A stretch of 64,000 nucleotides of DNA from Acinetobacter pittii ANC 4050 (GCF_000399685.1 NZ_KB976987.1:3205943-3269942); one strand, 5' to 3'; positions 27,730 through 39,449 are shown, numbered from the stretch's first letter. Numbers and translations are program-made. The notes: generated by a model not told the origin, from the sequence alone.

Positions 27730-28315
27730 GAGAAACGACATGCAAGAATTTCTGATTTCTACCTCAATTGTTGCCCTCGCTGAAATGGGCGATAAAACGC
27801 AACTATTGGCCCTTTTACTGTCTGCACGTTTTCGTAAGCCAATCCCTATTCTCATTGCGATTCTTTTAGCAACTCTAATCAACCATGGTATTTCTGCTGT
27901 ACTTGGACAGTGGATTACAACCGTGCTGAGTCCCGAAATTTTAGTCTGGGTACTTGCAGCTGGCTTTATTGGTATGGCGTTCTGGATGCTTATTCCGGAT
28001 GAGCTGGATGATGAAACAGCAAGTATTAATAAATGGCAAAAATTTGGTGTTTTTGGTGCAACCTTTATCCTGTTTTTCTTAGCTGAAATTGGTGATAAAA
28101 CCCAAATTGCAACAGTGGCTTTGGCTGCTCGCTACGACAGCATTTTTTTGGTGATGTTGGGTACAACTTTAGGGATGATGATTGCCAATGCGCCAGCTGT
28201 GTTTATTGGTAATAAATTAGCGGAACGTTTATCTATTTCGCTAATTCATAAAATTGGGGCTGTTATTTTCTTAATTGTTGGTATCTCTACGTTGGTACAA
28301 CATTATTTTTTCTAA
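27710..28315 (+). CDS. UPF0016/GDT1-family cation exporter, probable Mn2+ efflux
   Basis: 201 residues, six transmembrane helices in two repeats. The hallmark motifs are EMGDKTQ near residue 27 and EIGDKTQ in the second half, which define the UPF0016 (TMEM165/Gdt1) cation/proton exchanger family. Bacterial members such as MneA of Vibrio export Mn2+, in keeping with the riboswitch leader. ATG 27710 has AGGAGG eight bases upstream; an internal ATG at 27740 (MQEFLIS) has a weaker site. It is monocistronic with a terminator. Confidence 0.88.
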   Translation: MGIYASQRNDMQEFLISTSIVALAEMGDKTQLLALLLSARFRKPIPILIAILLATLINHGISAVLGQWITTVLSPEILVWVLAAGFIGMAFWMLIPDELDDETASINKWQKFGVFGATFILFFLAEIGDKTQIATVALAARYDSIFLVMLGTTLGMMIANAPAVFIGNKLAERLSISLIHKIGAVIFLIVGISTLVQHYFF

Positions 28316-28330
28316 GGAATTTTAAACTTG

Positions 28331-28364
28331 TATAAAAAACGCACTCAATTCGAGTGCGTTTTTT
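28331..28364. terminator. bidirectional terminator between the exporter and the second TonB receptor gene
   Basis: AAAAAACGCACTC-AATTC-GAGTGCGTTTTTT with A and T tracts on both sides, serving convergent genes. Confidence 0.92.
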
Positions 28365-28374
28365 ATGGACAATT

Positions 28375-30507
28375 TTAATAGTTAAATTTCACGGTGAAGT
28401 TAATTTGACGTGGATTGCCTAGAGTTACCATATTTTCATTTAAGGCACCTGCGTAATAATCTTTATCGAATAAATTACGGATTGCAAGTTGAGCACCCCA
28501 GTGTCCTGCATCGTAGCCAGCTTCTGTATCAAATACGGTATAACCAGGAATATGAACATCTAGCTTATCCATAGTTTTATATGTTTCGCCTCGGAATCCA
28601 CCGCCAACATACCAACCAATTTTTGATGCAGGGTCGAACTTATAACGAGCAGACAGGCTGTAAGCATGCTCAGGAATGTTATCTAGTGCTTTGCCGACAT
28701 TGCTTGAGTTCGCATCTTTACTAATTTCAGCATCTGCGGTGTAAGTATAGGTTGCCGTTAATTTTAAGCCATCTAATACATCTGCATTTAACTCAGTCTC
28801 AATACCACGAGTTAATTGTTCACCGCGCTGTATTTTGAAAGTAGTATCTGTAGGGTCGTTGACTAAAACATTTTGACGTTTTAAATCATACCAAGCAATG
28901 CTACCTTGTATTCGCTGATCAGGACTTTGCAGTTTCATCCCGATTTCGACCTGTTTACCTTTCTCAGGATCAAAGGTATTTCCGGCAGAGTCTGAGCCAC
29001 TTGTTGGGAAGAAAGACGTTGCATAGCTTACATAAGGTGCAACTACATCATTAACTGTATATAACAATGAGGCATTACCCGTAAAAGCCTCTTCTGATTT
29101 TTTAGTATTGGTATTTTTAACTAAATCTACAGTTTGTGTTTGCGCCCAATCTTGGCGACCCGCAAGATTTAAAACGAGCTGGTCATTAATCTGAATACGA
29201 TCACGTAAATATAACCCCATATACTTTAGGCGGTTAATATCATGGTTTGTGACTTTTTCCGGACAAGTGACTGTAGTTCCGTATTGCGGTGAATATAGAT
29301 TTAAATTTGTGGCAGTACAGCGATTATTTAGATAATCATTTTTGTCTTGCAGACCATCTAAACCAATTGTTATTTGATGTGTCATATCTGCTATCTGAAA
29401 AGTCTTTTGGACATTATTGTCGATTGAGAAACTTAGATTACTGACATCCTGATAGCGAGCTTGACGTTTAAGTGTTGTATAGTTCTTATCGGTCCAACCG
29501 TTATAAAATACCGCAGGACCAATCATTTCTGTTTTTTGAATTGCAAAATTTTGCTTAAATTCCCAACCGTTATCAAAAGCGTGCCTAAAGTTATAACCTG
29601 TACGGAAGACATCGGCATCATAAGCGCCGTAACTCGGTTCACCAATAAATAAGTCTTTAGGCAAACTTCCATTCGGATTGTCTTTTAATGTCCCAATCAC
29701 AGGCAAGCCTTGCTGACGAATATATTCGCGATGCTGATAACTTGCGATGACAGAGAGGTCAGTGTTATCTCCTAAGTCAAAGTTATAAGAAGGGGAGATA
29801 TAGAAATTTTTAAAATAGACATAATCTGTCGGATCATCTTGATCAGAGATACGTCCATTTAAACGAAAAGCCCCTTTTTCACTATTATTAGGACTATAGT
29901 TTAAATCGAATGTCCCTTCTTTAAGATTGTAGCTGCCATAAGTCATACTGGCCCGAGCAAAGCTTTCAGCTTGAGGGCGTTTAGTCACTAAATTGACCAT
30001 ACCACCTGGTTGTACCAGTCCAAAATTAACTGAAGCGGGGCCTTTTAAAATTTGTACCTGATCCATGCCCGATATTTCTGCTGCAACAAAGGTGTTTTGT
30101 TGAGCTTGGCGTAAACCATCTATAAAAATTTGATCAGAAGAAGTTTGACCACGGATAATGAAATCATCCCAACCACGGCGACCAAGTTTCCCAGCACCCA
30201 CACCTGCAACGCCTTCAATTGCATCTGCAAGTGTCTTTGCTTGCTTCTGGTCAAGCTGCTCGCGGGTCACTACTGAAACCGACTGAGCAGTTTTAAATAA
30301 GGGCGCATCTGATTTTAAAATAGAGTTAGCTTTCGTTGCGACATAAGGTGAAGAGCTTTCTTTTTGTGCTTGAACAGAAATTGTGGGTAGGACATTGGTT
30401 GAATTTCCTTGTTCTGTTATTTGTTCAGCGTGACTTGCTGTAATCGAAGTAAAAATAGCAACTGCTAACAATGTTTTTGAAGTCGAAAAACGGAAGGGTT
30501 GAGTCAT
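28375..30507 (-). CDS. TonB-dependent siderophore receptor (ferrichrome/FhuA-FoxA-like)
   Basis: 710 residues from ATG 30505-30507; a GTG at 30523-30525 would add six residues. A signal peptide ends at SHA-EQ, then a TonB box-like PTISVQAQ, a plug domain (VVTREQLDQKQAKTLADAI; IIRGQTSSDQIFIDGLR; ILKGPASVNFG) and a barrel ending in FTVKFNY. The QPGGMVNLVTKRP motif is typical of hydroxamate receptors such as FhuA and FoxA; the ligand is inferred. A Fur box matching the consensus at 15 of 19 positions lies 31 bp upstream. Confidence 0.88.
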   Translation of the reverse strand: MTQPFRFSTSKTLLAVAIFTSITASHAEQITEQGNSTNVLPTISVQAQKESSSPYVATKANSILKSDAPLFKTAQSVSVVTREQLDQKQAKTLADAIEGVAGVGAGKLGRRGWDDFIIRGQTSSDQIFIDGLRQAQQNTFVAAEISGMDQVQILKGPASVNFGLVQPGGMVNLVTKRPQAESFARASMTYGSYNLKEGTFDLNYSPNNSEKGAFRLNGRISDQDDPTDYVYFKNFYISPSYNFDLGDNTDLSVIASYQHREYIRQQGLPVIGTLKDNPNGSLPKDLFIGEPSYGAYDADVFRTGYNFRHAFDNGWEFKQNFAIQKTEMIGPAVFYNGWTDKNYTTLKRQARYQDVSNLSFSIDNNVQKTFQIADMTHQITIGLDGLQDKNDYLNNRCTATNLNLYSPQYGTTVTCPEKVTNHDINRLKYMGLYLRDRIQINDQLVLNLAGRQDWAQTQTVDLVKNTNTKKSEEAFTGNASLLYTVNDVVAPYVSYATSFFPTSGSDSAGNTFDPEKGKQVEIGMKLQSPDQRIQGSIAWYDLKRQNVLVNDPTDTTFKIQRGEQLTRGIETELNADVLDGLKLTATYTYTADAEISKDANSSNVGKALDNIPEHAYSLSARYKFDPASKIGWYVGGGFRGETYKTMDKLDVHIPGYTVFDTEAGYDAGHWGAQLAIRNLFDKDYYAGALNENMVTLGNPRQINFTVKFNY

Positions 30508-30538
30508 GGGAGGCCTAAGCAGCACAAAAAGTAAATTT

Positions 30539-30557
30539 GATAATGAGAATTATTTTA
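30539..30557 (-). promoter_or_regulatory. putative Fur box of the second TonB receptor gene
   Basis: GATAATGAGAATTATTTTA matches GATAATGATAATCATTATC at 15 of 19 positions (read on the plus strand; the element is near-palindromic). Confidence 0.75.
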
Positions 30558-30734
30558 ATTTATTGCGAGTTAATTTTAAATAACATTATGATTCATTTCT
30601 AAAATAAGAAAATCCAAACCCATTTTAAAATATTATGAGAAAAATCAAATAATTCATTGCCAGAGTTATAGAATCCCATTATTTTATTATGGATATAAAA
30701 ATATTTAATATTTAAAGCTTTTTTGGGGAATTGT

Positions 30735-31532
30735 ATGGGGTTTGAAAAATCAACGTCGCAGATATTATTTGATAATGGCGTACATAAATGTATTAGTTTT
30801 ACCAGTTTGGTCAAAGGGGAAGGTATCCAAGCCAATCAATTTTTAATTATTGACCATGAACGAGCTGCTGTAATCGACCCGGGTGGCGATTTGACCTATG
30901 TTCCATTAACGATGGAATTAAATAAATATACACGTTTGAAAAATTTGGACTATGTGATGGCTTCGCATCAGGATCCGGACATTATTACTTCAATGCCGCG
31001 CTGGTTAGTCTATACCGATGCTAAAGTCGTGGCGTCAAAATTATGGGCACGATTTTTACCGCATCTAAATTCCTCATTTATGAGTGAGCGTATGAAAGGT
31101 AATTGGGAGGACCGTCTTATTGAATTGCCTGACTGTGGCCAAGTGATTCAATTGGGCGAGTCAAAGCTTGTGGTGGTTCCTGCACATTTTCTACATTCGG
31201 TAGGTAATTTCCAGTTTTATGATCCAATCGCTAAAATTTTATTTTCGGGTGATATGGGAGCATCTATTGTTGAGGATGCTAATCAACCTTTAAAAGATTT
31301 CGATACACATATCATGAAAATGAAAGCCTTTCACCAACGTTATATGTGCTCCAATAAAGTTATACGTTTATGGGCCAATATGGTCCGGCAGATGGATATT
31401 GAAATGATTGTTCCACAGCATGGCAGCCCGTTTATTGGTAAACAAATGGTTAAGCAATTTTTAGACTGGATTGAAACATTACCTTGTGGTGTTGATTTAA
31501 TGACGGAACAAATTTTTAGCTGTCCAACATAA
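30735..31532 (+). CDS. MBL-fold protein with oxygen-binding diiron-type domain
   Basis: 265 residues from ATG 30735, preceded by GGGGA. Metal ligands of the flavodiiron-type metallo-beta-lactamase fold are visible: SHQDPD (HxxxD, with Asp where typical enzymes have Glu or Asp), HFLHSVGN, SGDMGAS and PQHGSP. No flavodoxin domain follows, so this is the stand-alone oxygen-binding diiron domain sometimes linked to chemotaxis or signalling. Substrate and partner are unknown. It is 90 bp upstream of the cysteine-cluster gene and may be cotranscribed. Confidence 0.8.
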   Translation: MGFEKSTSQILFDNGVHKCISFTSLVKGEGIQANQFLIIDHERAAVIDPGGDLTYVPLTMELNKYTRLKNLDYVMASHQDPDIITSMPRWLVYTDAKVVASKLWARFLPHLNSSFMSERMKGNWEDRLIELPDCGQVIQLGESKLVVVPAHFLHSVGNFQFYDPIAKILFSGDMGASIVEDANQPLKDFDTHIMKMKAFHQRYMCSNKVIRLWANMVRQMDIEMIVPQHGSPFIGKQMVKQFLDWIETLPCGVDLMTEQIFSCPT

Positions 31533-31622
31533 AAATGATATTGGATATATTGAGTCTCATTTAAATTTTTTTTAGGATTTTGCGTCACAGAAAAATTTTT
31601 GATGACGAGAATTTGAATAAAA

Positions 31623-31988
31623 ATGTTATCTCAAGTTGCGACTCCAGATGAGTGCCTGCGCTGTGGGGCGTGTTGTGCACATTTTCGGGTTTCATTTTAT
31701 TGGGCTGAGGCCGAATCAATGGGCGAACATCTAGTTGAACCTTTGACACCTGTCTATTCATGTATGCGTGGAACCAATCAGGCTGAGCCACGATGTCAGG
31801 CTTTGACGGGGGAAATTGGTAAAGAGGTGGGTTGTTCTATTTATGCAGTGCGTAGTTCTACCTGTAGAGAAGTGCAGATTGCTGATGAGCAATGTAATAA
31901 GGCTCGTTTAGCGCATCAGCTTATTCCTCTTATTCAAGTTAGCCCGGCAGATTCAGAGAATGATCAAGACTATGATCAGGTGAGTTAA
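31623..31988 (+). CDS. YkgJ-family cysteine-cluster protein
   Basis: 121 residues. The N-terminal CLRCGACCAHF (CxxCxxCC) followed by later single cysteines (YSCMRG, PRCQAL, GCSIY, TCREV) is the Zn- or Fe-binding cysteine cluster of the UPF0153/YkgJ family. The metal and role are not established. The C terminus is acidic (ENDQDYD). It lies between the MBL gene and guaB. Confidence 0.85.
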   Translation: MLSQVATPDECLRCGACCAHFRVSFYWAEAESMGEHLVEPLTPVYSCMRGTNQAEPRCQALTGEIGKEVGCSIYAVRSSTCREVQIADEQCNKARLAHQLIPLIQVSPADSENDQDYDQVS

Positions 31989-32096
31989 ATATCAGCTAAC
32001 TTGATAATAAGTGAGAAATATTTAGAGTAGGTGGATATCTATTGCTGAAAAAGGCAAAGATTATATGAAAATTGCATCGAAATTTGTTTATAATAG

Positions 32097-33590
<1,494 letters not shown>

Positions 33591-33614
33591 ATTTTGGTAA
33601 CCAAAACAATCAAG

Positions 33615-33648
33615 AAAGCCGTCATTACACTGACGGCTTTTTGTTTTT
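33615..33648 (+). terminator. terminator after guaB
   Basis: AAAGCCGTC-ATTACACT-GACGGCTTT followed by TTGTTTTT. Confidence 0.9.
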
Positions 33649-33739
33649 GGTGTAAAGTAAATCTGACGAAAAGAAATATGGCGGAATTGCCATATATGAA
33701 GTAAGCCACGGTTGAAGTGGCGTAAGAATGAGATAAGCT

Positions 33740-35077
33740 ATGAGTTATTTTGGAACGGATGGTATTCGTGGAAAATTTGGGCAAATGCCTATTACTCCAG
33801 AGTTTGCTTTAAAACTCGGTTTTGCTGCAGGGAAGGTATTAAAACGAACGAGTCCGAAAAATAAGCCACTCGTTGTATTAGGAAAAGACACTCGTTTATC
33901 TGGTTATATTTTAGAGTCTGCTTTACAGGCAGGTTTGAACGCTGCTGGCGTGTATGTTCATTTACTTGGTCCATTACCAACACCAGCAATTGCACACCTT
34001 ACCCGTGCTTTACATGCCCATGCAGGTATTGTTATCTCTGCATCGCATAACCCATATTTTGATAATGGTATTAAATTTTTCTCAAGCGAAGGCAAAAAAT
34101 TACCAGATTCGTTGCAAGAAGAAATTAACCTTGAATTAGAAAAAGATTTATTAATTGAGGATACTGCAAACTTAGGTAAAAGTGTTCGCGTAACTGATGC
34201 AAACGGTCGTTATATCGAATTTTGTAAATCTACTTTTCCTTACCACTTTGACTTAAATAATTTAAAGATCGTATTGGACTGTGCTCATGGTGCTGCATAT
34301 AGTGTTGGGCCTTCAGTTTTCCGTGAGTTAGGGGCAAAAGTTGTTGCTTTATATAATGAGCCAGATGGCCTAAATATTAATGAAGGTTGTGGCTCAACTC
34401 ACCCTGAAAACCTACAAAAAGCAGTAGTTGAACATCAAGCAGATTTAGGGATTGCTTTTGATGGCGATGCTGACCGTGTCGTGATGGTCGATAAGTTTGG
34501 TAACTTAATTGATGGCGACCATATTTTATATATTTTAGCGACTCAAGCTCAGAAAAAACCAGCAGGTGTTGTTGGTACTGTCATGAGTAATATGGCACTT
34601 GAGGTTGCACTTGAAAAAGCGAATGTTGGCTTTGTGCGTGCTAAGGTTGGCGACCGATATGTATTACAAGCTTTAGAAGAAAACGGCTGGGTAACAGGTG
34701 GTGAGCCTTCTGGTCATATTCTAACTTTAGACAAGAGCACAACCGGTGATGCGATTATTGCAGCGCTTCAAGTTTTAACCGTAATGGTCGAACAAAATAA
34801 AGCTCTTCATGAGTTGGTTCAAGACTTTAAACTATTCCCGCAAATTCTTGTGAATGTACGTTTAGAACAAATGCTTGATCCGTATTCAATTCCGGCATTG
34901 GTTACTGAATTTGATAAAGCAGAAGAGCAGCTTAAAGGCCGTGGTCGTATTTTGATTCGTAAATCAGGAACTGAGCCTGTGATTCGTGTCATGGTTGAAG
35001 GTGATAACGAGCAAGAAGTGAATGCTTTGGCTGAGCACTTGGCAAATGCGGTACGTTCACAAGCACAAGTTGCGTAA
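33740..35077 (+). CDS. glmM: phosphoglucosamine mutase
   Basis: 445 residues. It converts glucosamine-6-P to glucosamine-1-P for UDP-GlcNAc, feeding murein and LPS. Motifs: [11 protein letters not shown] at the N terminus, the phosphoserine loop [13 protein letters not shown], the Mg-binding DGDADR, GGEPSGH and the C-terminal phosphate loop [12 protein letters not shown]. It is the first gene of a probable glmM-pdxH-recJ operon (9 bp and 0 bp gaps). Confidence 0.97.
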   Translation: MSYFGTDGIRGKFGQMPITPEFALKLGFAAGKVLKRTSPKNKPLVVLGKDTRLSGYILESALQAGLNAAGVYVHLLGPLPTPAIAHLTRALHAHAGIVISASHNPYFDNGIKFFSSEGKKLPDSLQEEINLELEKDLLIEDTANLGKSVRVTDANGRYIEFCKSTFPYHFDLNNLKIVLDCAHGAAYSVGPSVFRELGAKVVALYNEPDGLNINEGCGSTHPENLQKAVVEHQADLGIAFDGDADRVVMVDKFGNLIDGDHILYILATQAQKKPAGVVGTVMSNMALEVALEKANVGFVRAKVGDRYVLQALEENGWVTGGEPSGHILTLDKSTTGDAIIAALQVLTVMVEQNKALHELVQDFKLFPQILVNVRLEQMLDPYSIPALVTEFDKAEEQLKGRGRILIRKSGTEPVIRVMVEGDNEQEVNALAEHLANAVRSQAQVA

Positions 35078-35086
35078 GGTGATGAC

Positions 35087-35743
35087 ATGAGTGATGTCAT
35101 TAAAGATTTAAGTGAATTACGCTTAAGTTATGAGCAAGGAGAGTTGCATGAGGGGCAGGTTGAATCTAATCCTCATCAGCAGTTTCTGGGTTGGTTTAAC
35201 CATGCTTTAGCAGCGAATTTACATGAACCCTATGCAATGTCATTAGCAACAGCAGGCGCGAATGGCAGACCCCATGTGCGAACAGTTTTGTTACGTGGGG
35301 CCACAGAAGCTGGGTATGATTTTTATACTAACTATGACAGTCAAAAAGGTATAGATTTGGCAGAAAATCCATATGCCGAATTATTATTTTATTGGCCAAG
35401 TCTAGAGCGCCAGGTGAGAGTTGGTGGTCATGTAGTTAAAATTGCTGAGCAAGAATCTACAGATTATTATCTTAAACGACCACGTGATAGCCAGATTGCA
35501 GCACATATCAGTACTCCACAAAGTGGTAAAATCGAAAGCCGAGAGCTGTTACAGCAACGCTTTCAAGACTTACAACAGCAAGTCGAAAGTCGTGAAGTGC
35601 TTGATAAGCCAGAGTTCTGGGGAGGCTATCGTTTGCAACCAGATTATTATGAATTCTGGCAGGGAAGACCAAATCGTTTACATGACCGCTTAAGTTATGA
35701 AAAAATCGATGATCAATGGACGCTGCACCGACTGATGCCTTAA
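35087..35743 (+). CDS. pdxH: pyridoxamine 5'-phosphate oxidase
   Basis: 218 residues. An FMN enzyme that oxidises PNP and PMP to PLP. Family features: PYAMSLATAGANGRPHVRTVLLRG (N-terminal FMN strand region), FYTNYDSQKG, LFYWPSLERQVRVGG and the C-terminal WQGRPNRLHDRL...LMP. The ATG is 9 bp after glmM and the stop abuts the recJ ATG. Confidence 0.96.
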   Translation: MSDVIKDLSELRLSYEQGELHEGQVESNPHQQFLGWFNHALAANLHEPYAMSLATAGANGRPHVRTVLLRGATEAGYDFYTNYDSQKGIDLAENPYAELLFYWPSLERQVRVGGHVVKIAEQESTDYYLKRPRDSQIAAHISTPQSGKIESRELLQQRFQDLQQQVESREVLDKPEFWGGYRLQPDYYEFWQGRPNRLHDRLSYEKIDDQWTLHRLMP

Positions 35744-37444
35744 ATGACAAAAATACAAATCAAACAAAGACCTTTATTAATACGCCCTGAACAGTTTCAG
35801 GGCGTGCCTCCGTTTATTGCTGAAATTTTAGCAAGACGTGGAGTGAAATCTGAACAGGAATTAGAGTTAAAACTTAAGAACTTATTAGCTCCACAGCTCA
35901 AGGGACTAGAAACCGCTGTGGCATTAATAGACCAAGCCATTGATGAGCAGAAAAAAATTGTTATTGTCGGTGATTATGATGCCGATGGTGCAACCAGCAC
36001 AGCATTAATGGTATTGGTGCTTCGCGATATGGGAGCACAAGTCGACTATTTGGTTCCAGACCGATTTAAATACGGTTATGGACTTACCCCTGCAATTGCA
36101 GAACTTGCACATCGAACATATCAGCCTGACCTATTGATTACTGTTGATAATGGTATTTCCAGTCATACTGGTGTGGATGCAGCGCATGCGCTAGGCATGC
36201 AAGTTATTATTACCGATCATCATTTAACGACCAAAGAAACGCCTCTGGCAGAAGCAGTGGTAAATCCTAATCAGTTAGGTTGTGAGTTCCCAAGTAAAGC
36301 GCTTGCAGGTGTTGGAGTTGCATTTTATGTGCTGGCCAATTTAGCGAGTTTACGTAGTAAACAAGGTAAAAGTACGAGTAAAGTCACTCAATATTTAGAT
36401 TTGGTTGCTTTGGGAACTTATGCCGATGTTGCTGTCCTAGATTATAACAACCGCATTTTGGTCGATGCAGGCGTGAAGCGCATTCAGCAACATCAATGCC
36501 GAGTTGGAATATTAGCATTGCTAGATATTGCTGGCCGTGAGGCTTCATCTTTGCGTGCACAAGATTTAGGTTTTGTTTTAGGTCCGCGTATTAACGCTGC
36601 TGGCCGTATGGAAAGCATGCGCATCGGGATCGAATGCTTGTTGGCAGACTCTATGGAAACTGCCTATCCGATCGCGAGACAATTAAATCAATTAAATATT
36701 GAGCGGCGTCAAATCGAAGGGGAGATGAAGCAACAAGCCTTATCTGCTTTAGATAGCTTGCAGCTTTCAAAGGAAGATATTCCTCCAGCTCTAGTACTCT
36801 TCGAAGAAAATTGGCATCAAGGTGTGATTGGAATTGTAGCAGGGCGTTTAAAAGAACAGTTTCATCGTCCCACTATTGTGTTTGCACCAGATGAAGATGG
36901 TATTCATATTAAGGGGTCTGCACGTTCAATTGATGGCGTGCATATTCGAGATACGATTGAACAGGTTGCGGAACAACATCCAGAACTGGTCAGCCATTTT
37001 GGCGGTCATGCAGCAGCGGCTGGTTTAACCATACGTAAAGAAAACTTTGAGGCTTTTAAAACAGCGTTTACCAATTGCATTGCAGAAATGGAAGAATCTT
37101 TGTTTCAAGCAACTCTCTGGACGGATGGAGAACTCCCTGCTTCTGCCTTACAACTCGATACTTTAGACTGGATAGAACAGCTAGGGCCGTGGGGACAAAA
37201 ATTCCCTTTTCCGCAATTTGAAGGGTATTTTAAAGTTGTTGATTATCGTTGGCTTAAAGAAGCACATCTCAAACTTAGATTGGCACTAGATCAATATGTT
37301 TTTGATGCAATTGCTTTTAATGCCGCAGGCAAATTTGAATTTAACCCTATGCAAGATGAAGTTCATTTGGTCTATGAAATAGACCGAAATGCATTTAATG
37401 GTAATGTAAATTTGCAATTGCGCATCATACATTTGAACCAATAA
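35744..37444 (+). CDS. recJ: single-stranded-DNA-specific exonuclease RecJ
   Basis: 566 residues. A 5'-3' ssDNA exonuclease of the RecFOR and mismatch repair pathways. DHH-family motifs: VIVGDYDADGATS, LITVDNGISSH, IITDHHLT, ALGTYADVA, LGPRINAAGRM and the DHHA1 motif FGGHAAAAGL. The ATG directly follows the pdxH stop (TAAATG), so translation is coupled. A terminator follows. Confidence 0.96.
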   Translation: MTKIQIKQRPLLIRPEQFQGVPPFIAEILARRGVKSEQELELKLKNLLAPQLKGLETAVALIDQAIDEQKKIVIVGDYDADGATSTALMVLVLRDMGAQVDYLVPDRFKYGYGLTPAIAELAHRTYQPDLLITVDNGISSHTGVDAAHALGMQVIITDHHLTTKETPLAEAVVNPNQLGCEFPSKALAGVGVAFYVLANLASLRSKQGKSTSKVTQYLDLVALGTYADVAVLDYNNRILVDAGVKRIQQHQCRVGILALLDIAGREASSLRAQDLGFVLGPRINAAGRMESMRIGIECLLADSMETAYPIARQLNQLNIERRQIEGEMKQQALSALDSLQLSKEDIPPALVLFEENWHQGVIGIVAGRLKEQFHRPTIVFAPDEDGIHIKGSARSIDGVHIRDTIEQVAEQHPELVSHFGGHAAAAGLTIRKENFEAFKTAFTNCIAEMEESLFQATLWTDGELPASALQLDTLDWIEQLGPWGQKFPFPQFEGYFKVVDYRWLKEAHLKLRLALDQYVFDAIAFNAAGKFEFNPMQDEVHLVYEIDRNAFNGNVNLQLRIIHLNQ

Positions 37445-37473
37445 AAAAATCCGCTCAATTGAGCGGATTTTTT
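37444..37473. terminator. bidirectional terminator between recJ and the porin gene
   Basis: AAAAAATCCGCTCAATTGAGCGGATTTTTT, symmetrical with A and T tracts, between convergent genes. Confidence 0.92.
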
Positions 37474-37489
37474 ATGACTTTAGGCTTGA

Positions 37490-38257
37490 TTAGAAGCGGT
37501 ATGCTGCACGAACACCATAAGTCTTGTCGTTATCACCGAATCCAACACGACCTTCAACACTTACTTGCTGATTTAAGAATTTTTTAGCATTGATACCAAA
37601 TTCATCTTTATCAGTTAAGTCGTTGTTGTAGTAATCTGCACCAACACTTAAAGTTTTGTCGATGTAGTAGTCACCACGAACTTTATATTCGTCTAGGTCA
37701 CCAAACGCGCCATAAGCTTCAAGATTTACGTCATGTTGACCTACTTGAGTTACGTATTTAGCACGTACTGTTGGATCAGCACCGTCTTTACCGTCTTTTT
37801 CGTCGTAACCTTTAACACCTAGAGCAAGTAATAAACCAGGAGCTGGTAAATAACCTACTTCAGCTGCATAAGTCGTTACTTTACGGTCAATATTAGTGTT
37901 ATCAATTTCACGTTCAGTTCTACCTACATCACCGCTAAGGTAGAAATCTGAGTTAGGAACGTAATATTCAACACCTACGCCATATTGAGTATCTTTTGTA
38001 CCGCTGTTATCGCCATAGTTGATAAGGGCGTTAACGTTACTTGCGCGGCTTAAGAATGCTGCTTCGGCAAGTGGAGCATTACGAGTTTGAACAGGATTAA
38101 AGTAATAAGTCCCGTCAACACCGAATTTACTTACGCTGCTACCGTTGTCTGGATCAAGATAATTGTAAGAACCACCAACTTCAGCTTGGTAAGCGTTTGC
38201 TGCGCCACTTACTGCAAGAGCAGATAAAAGAGCTGATGCAATTGCTAGTTTTTTCAT
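37490..38257 (-). CDS. Omp33-36-type putative porin (paralog A)
   Basis: 255 residues with a signal peptide cut at ANA-YQAEV. A beta barrel ending in VRAAYRF. The PLAEAAFLSRAS and VRAKYVTQVG blocks are shared with the next gene and with Omp33-36 at 62524-63426, so it belongs to the same family of small Acinetobacter porins. A strong GAGGGGAGAG site precedes the ATG (38255-38257). The mature protein is acidic with many Asp-rich loops. The solute is unknown. Confidence 0.8.
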   Translation of the reverse strand: MKKLAIASALLSALAVSGAANAYQAEVGGSYNYLDPDNGSSVSKFGVDGTYYFNPVQTRNAPLAEAAFLSRASNVNALINYGDNSGTKDTQYGVGVEYYVPNSDFYLSGDVGRTEREIDNTNIDRKVTTYAAEVGYLPAPGLLLALGVKGYDEKDGKDGADPTVRAKYVTQVGQHDVNLEAYGAFGDLDEYKVRGDYYIDKTLSVGADYYNNDLTDKDEFGINAKKFLNQQVSVEGRVGFGDNDKTYGVRAAYRF

Positions 38258-38531
38258 GGAATCTCTCCCCTCTAAAAAGCGATTTTATAAATGTTTTGTT
38301 ACAACTTTAAGTCTAGACGAAAAAGCTTGATCGTCAATCTTGCTCAAGTAACCGTACTGTAACCGTGTGCTATTTATGTAAAGTAATTTAATTTAACCAA
38401 TTGATTTTAAAATATAAAAACATAATGTTTTATTTTATTAAAATTGAGGATATTTTGTGTAGATCATAAAAAATGCTGTAAAAATACCCAATTTTGTATG
38501 AGGATGTTACTAATTAAACTTAAAATAAAAT

Positions 38532-38571
38532 GAAAAATGCTCAAGGAAAATTTCCTTGAGCATCATATTTT
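38532..38571 (-). terminator. terminator of porin paralog B
   Basis: ATGCTCAAGGAAA (38537-38549) and TTTCCTTGAGCAT (38551-38563), then TTTTCATTTT on the minus strand; 29 bp past the stop codon. Confidence 0.85.
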
Positions 38572-38591
38572 TAATAGTAAATACTTATGGA

Positions 38592-39449
38592 TTAGAAACG
38601 GAATGTTCCATTAATACCAAAAGAGTCAGCATCATCAACAGTTGTGTAAGTTAAGCCTACTGCTACTTGAGGTGTAAAGAATTTCTGAGCGCGAACACTA
38701 AAGATTGTATCTGAATCTTCTGCTGTTGAATCTGCAAAAGATGCTCCAATACTTAAAGTAGGATCAAGATAGAGATCTGCACCTAAACGGTAAGTGGTTT
38801 CATCACCAATATAGGTTTGTCCTTCAAAATTAGTATAAAAACCCGAAATTTGAGTAACATACTTGGCGCGTAAAGTTACTGCGGTATCATCATCTTCACC
38901 AGTTACGGCTACGACATTTGAAAGCGAAGTAATAAAGCCATATTTAGCTGCTTGTAGTGGATCAAAACTTTCAGACAAGTCTGTTACACCAGCAGCCAAT
39001 AACAAACCATTGGTTGGCAAGAAACCAAATTCTACAGCATAGCCGTTACCACTATCATCAACCGAACCAAAACCATTTGCAGTGACTTCAGTTTTTGTAC
39101 GGTTAAATGCTCCTGATAAATAGAATGAGGTATTTGGAATAAAGTATTCACCCGTAATCCCTAAAGAACTAAATTCGAGTTTTCCAGAGTCTTCGTCATC
39201 TTCTAATTTGCTATAGGCATATCCAAGACCAATATTAGAAGCTTTATTTAAAAAAGCAGCTTCAGCTAAAGGGAAAGTTTTTGCTTCTACTGGATTAAAA
39301 TAATATTTGCCATTAATTCCGAAGCTATTATTTTCTCCTTCATCCATATCTGTAAATTCATACATTGTACCAATTTCAGTTTGATAGGCATTTGCATTGA
39401 AAGCACATACAGCTGTGAAGAGTGCAAACAAAAATTTTGATTTTTTCAT
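38592..39449 (-). CDS. Omp33-36-type putative porin (paralog B)
   Basis: 285 residues with a signal peptide cut at ANA-YQTEI. The mature barrel ends in GINGTFRF. PLAEAAFLNKAS and LRAKYVTQISG match the two paralogs, but most loops differ, so any duplication is old. The start codon lacks a good ribosome site, unlike paralog A. Porin B is upstream of porin A on the same strand, but a strong terminator between them means they are separate units. Confidence 0.8.
   Translation of the reverse strand: MKKSKFLFALFTAVCAFNANAYQTEIGTMYEFTDMDEGENNSFGINGKYYFNPVEAKTFPLAEAAFLNKASNIGLGYAYSKLEDDEDSGKLEFSSLGITGEYFIPNTSFYLSGAFNRTKTEVTANGFGSVDDSGNGYAVEFGFLPTNGLLLAAGVTDLSESFDPLQAAKYGFITSLSNVVAVTGEDDDTAVTLRAKYVTQISGFYTNFEGQTYIGDETTYRLGADLYLDPTLSIGASFADSTAEDSDTIFSVRAQKFFTPQVAVGLTYTTVDDADSFGINGTFRF

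Noticed and set aside
37490..39449. Recent tandem duplication of the two porin genes
   Set aside because: The proteins differ in most loops and in length, so any duplication is ancient; no flanking direct repeats or mobile element were seen.
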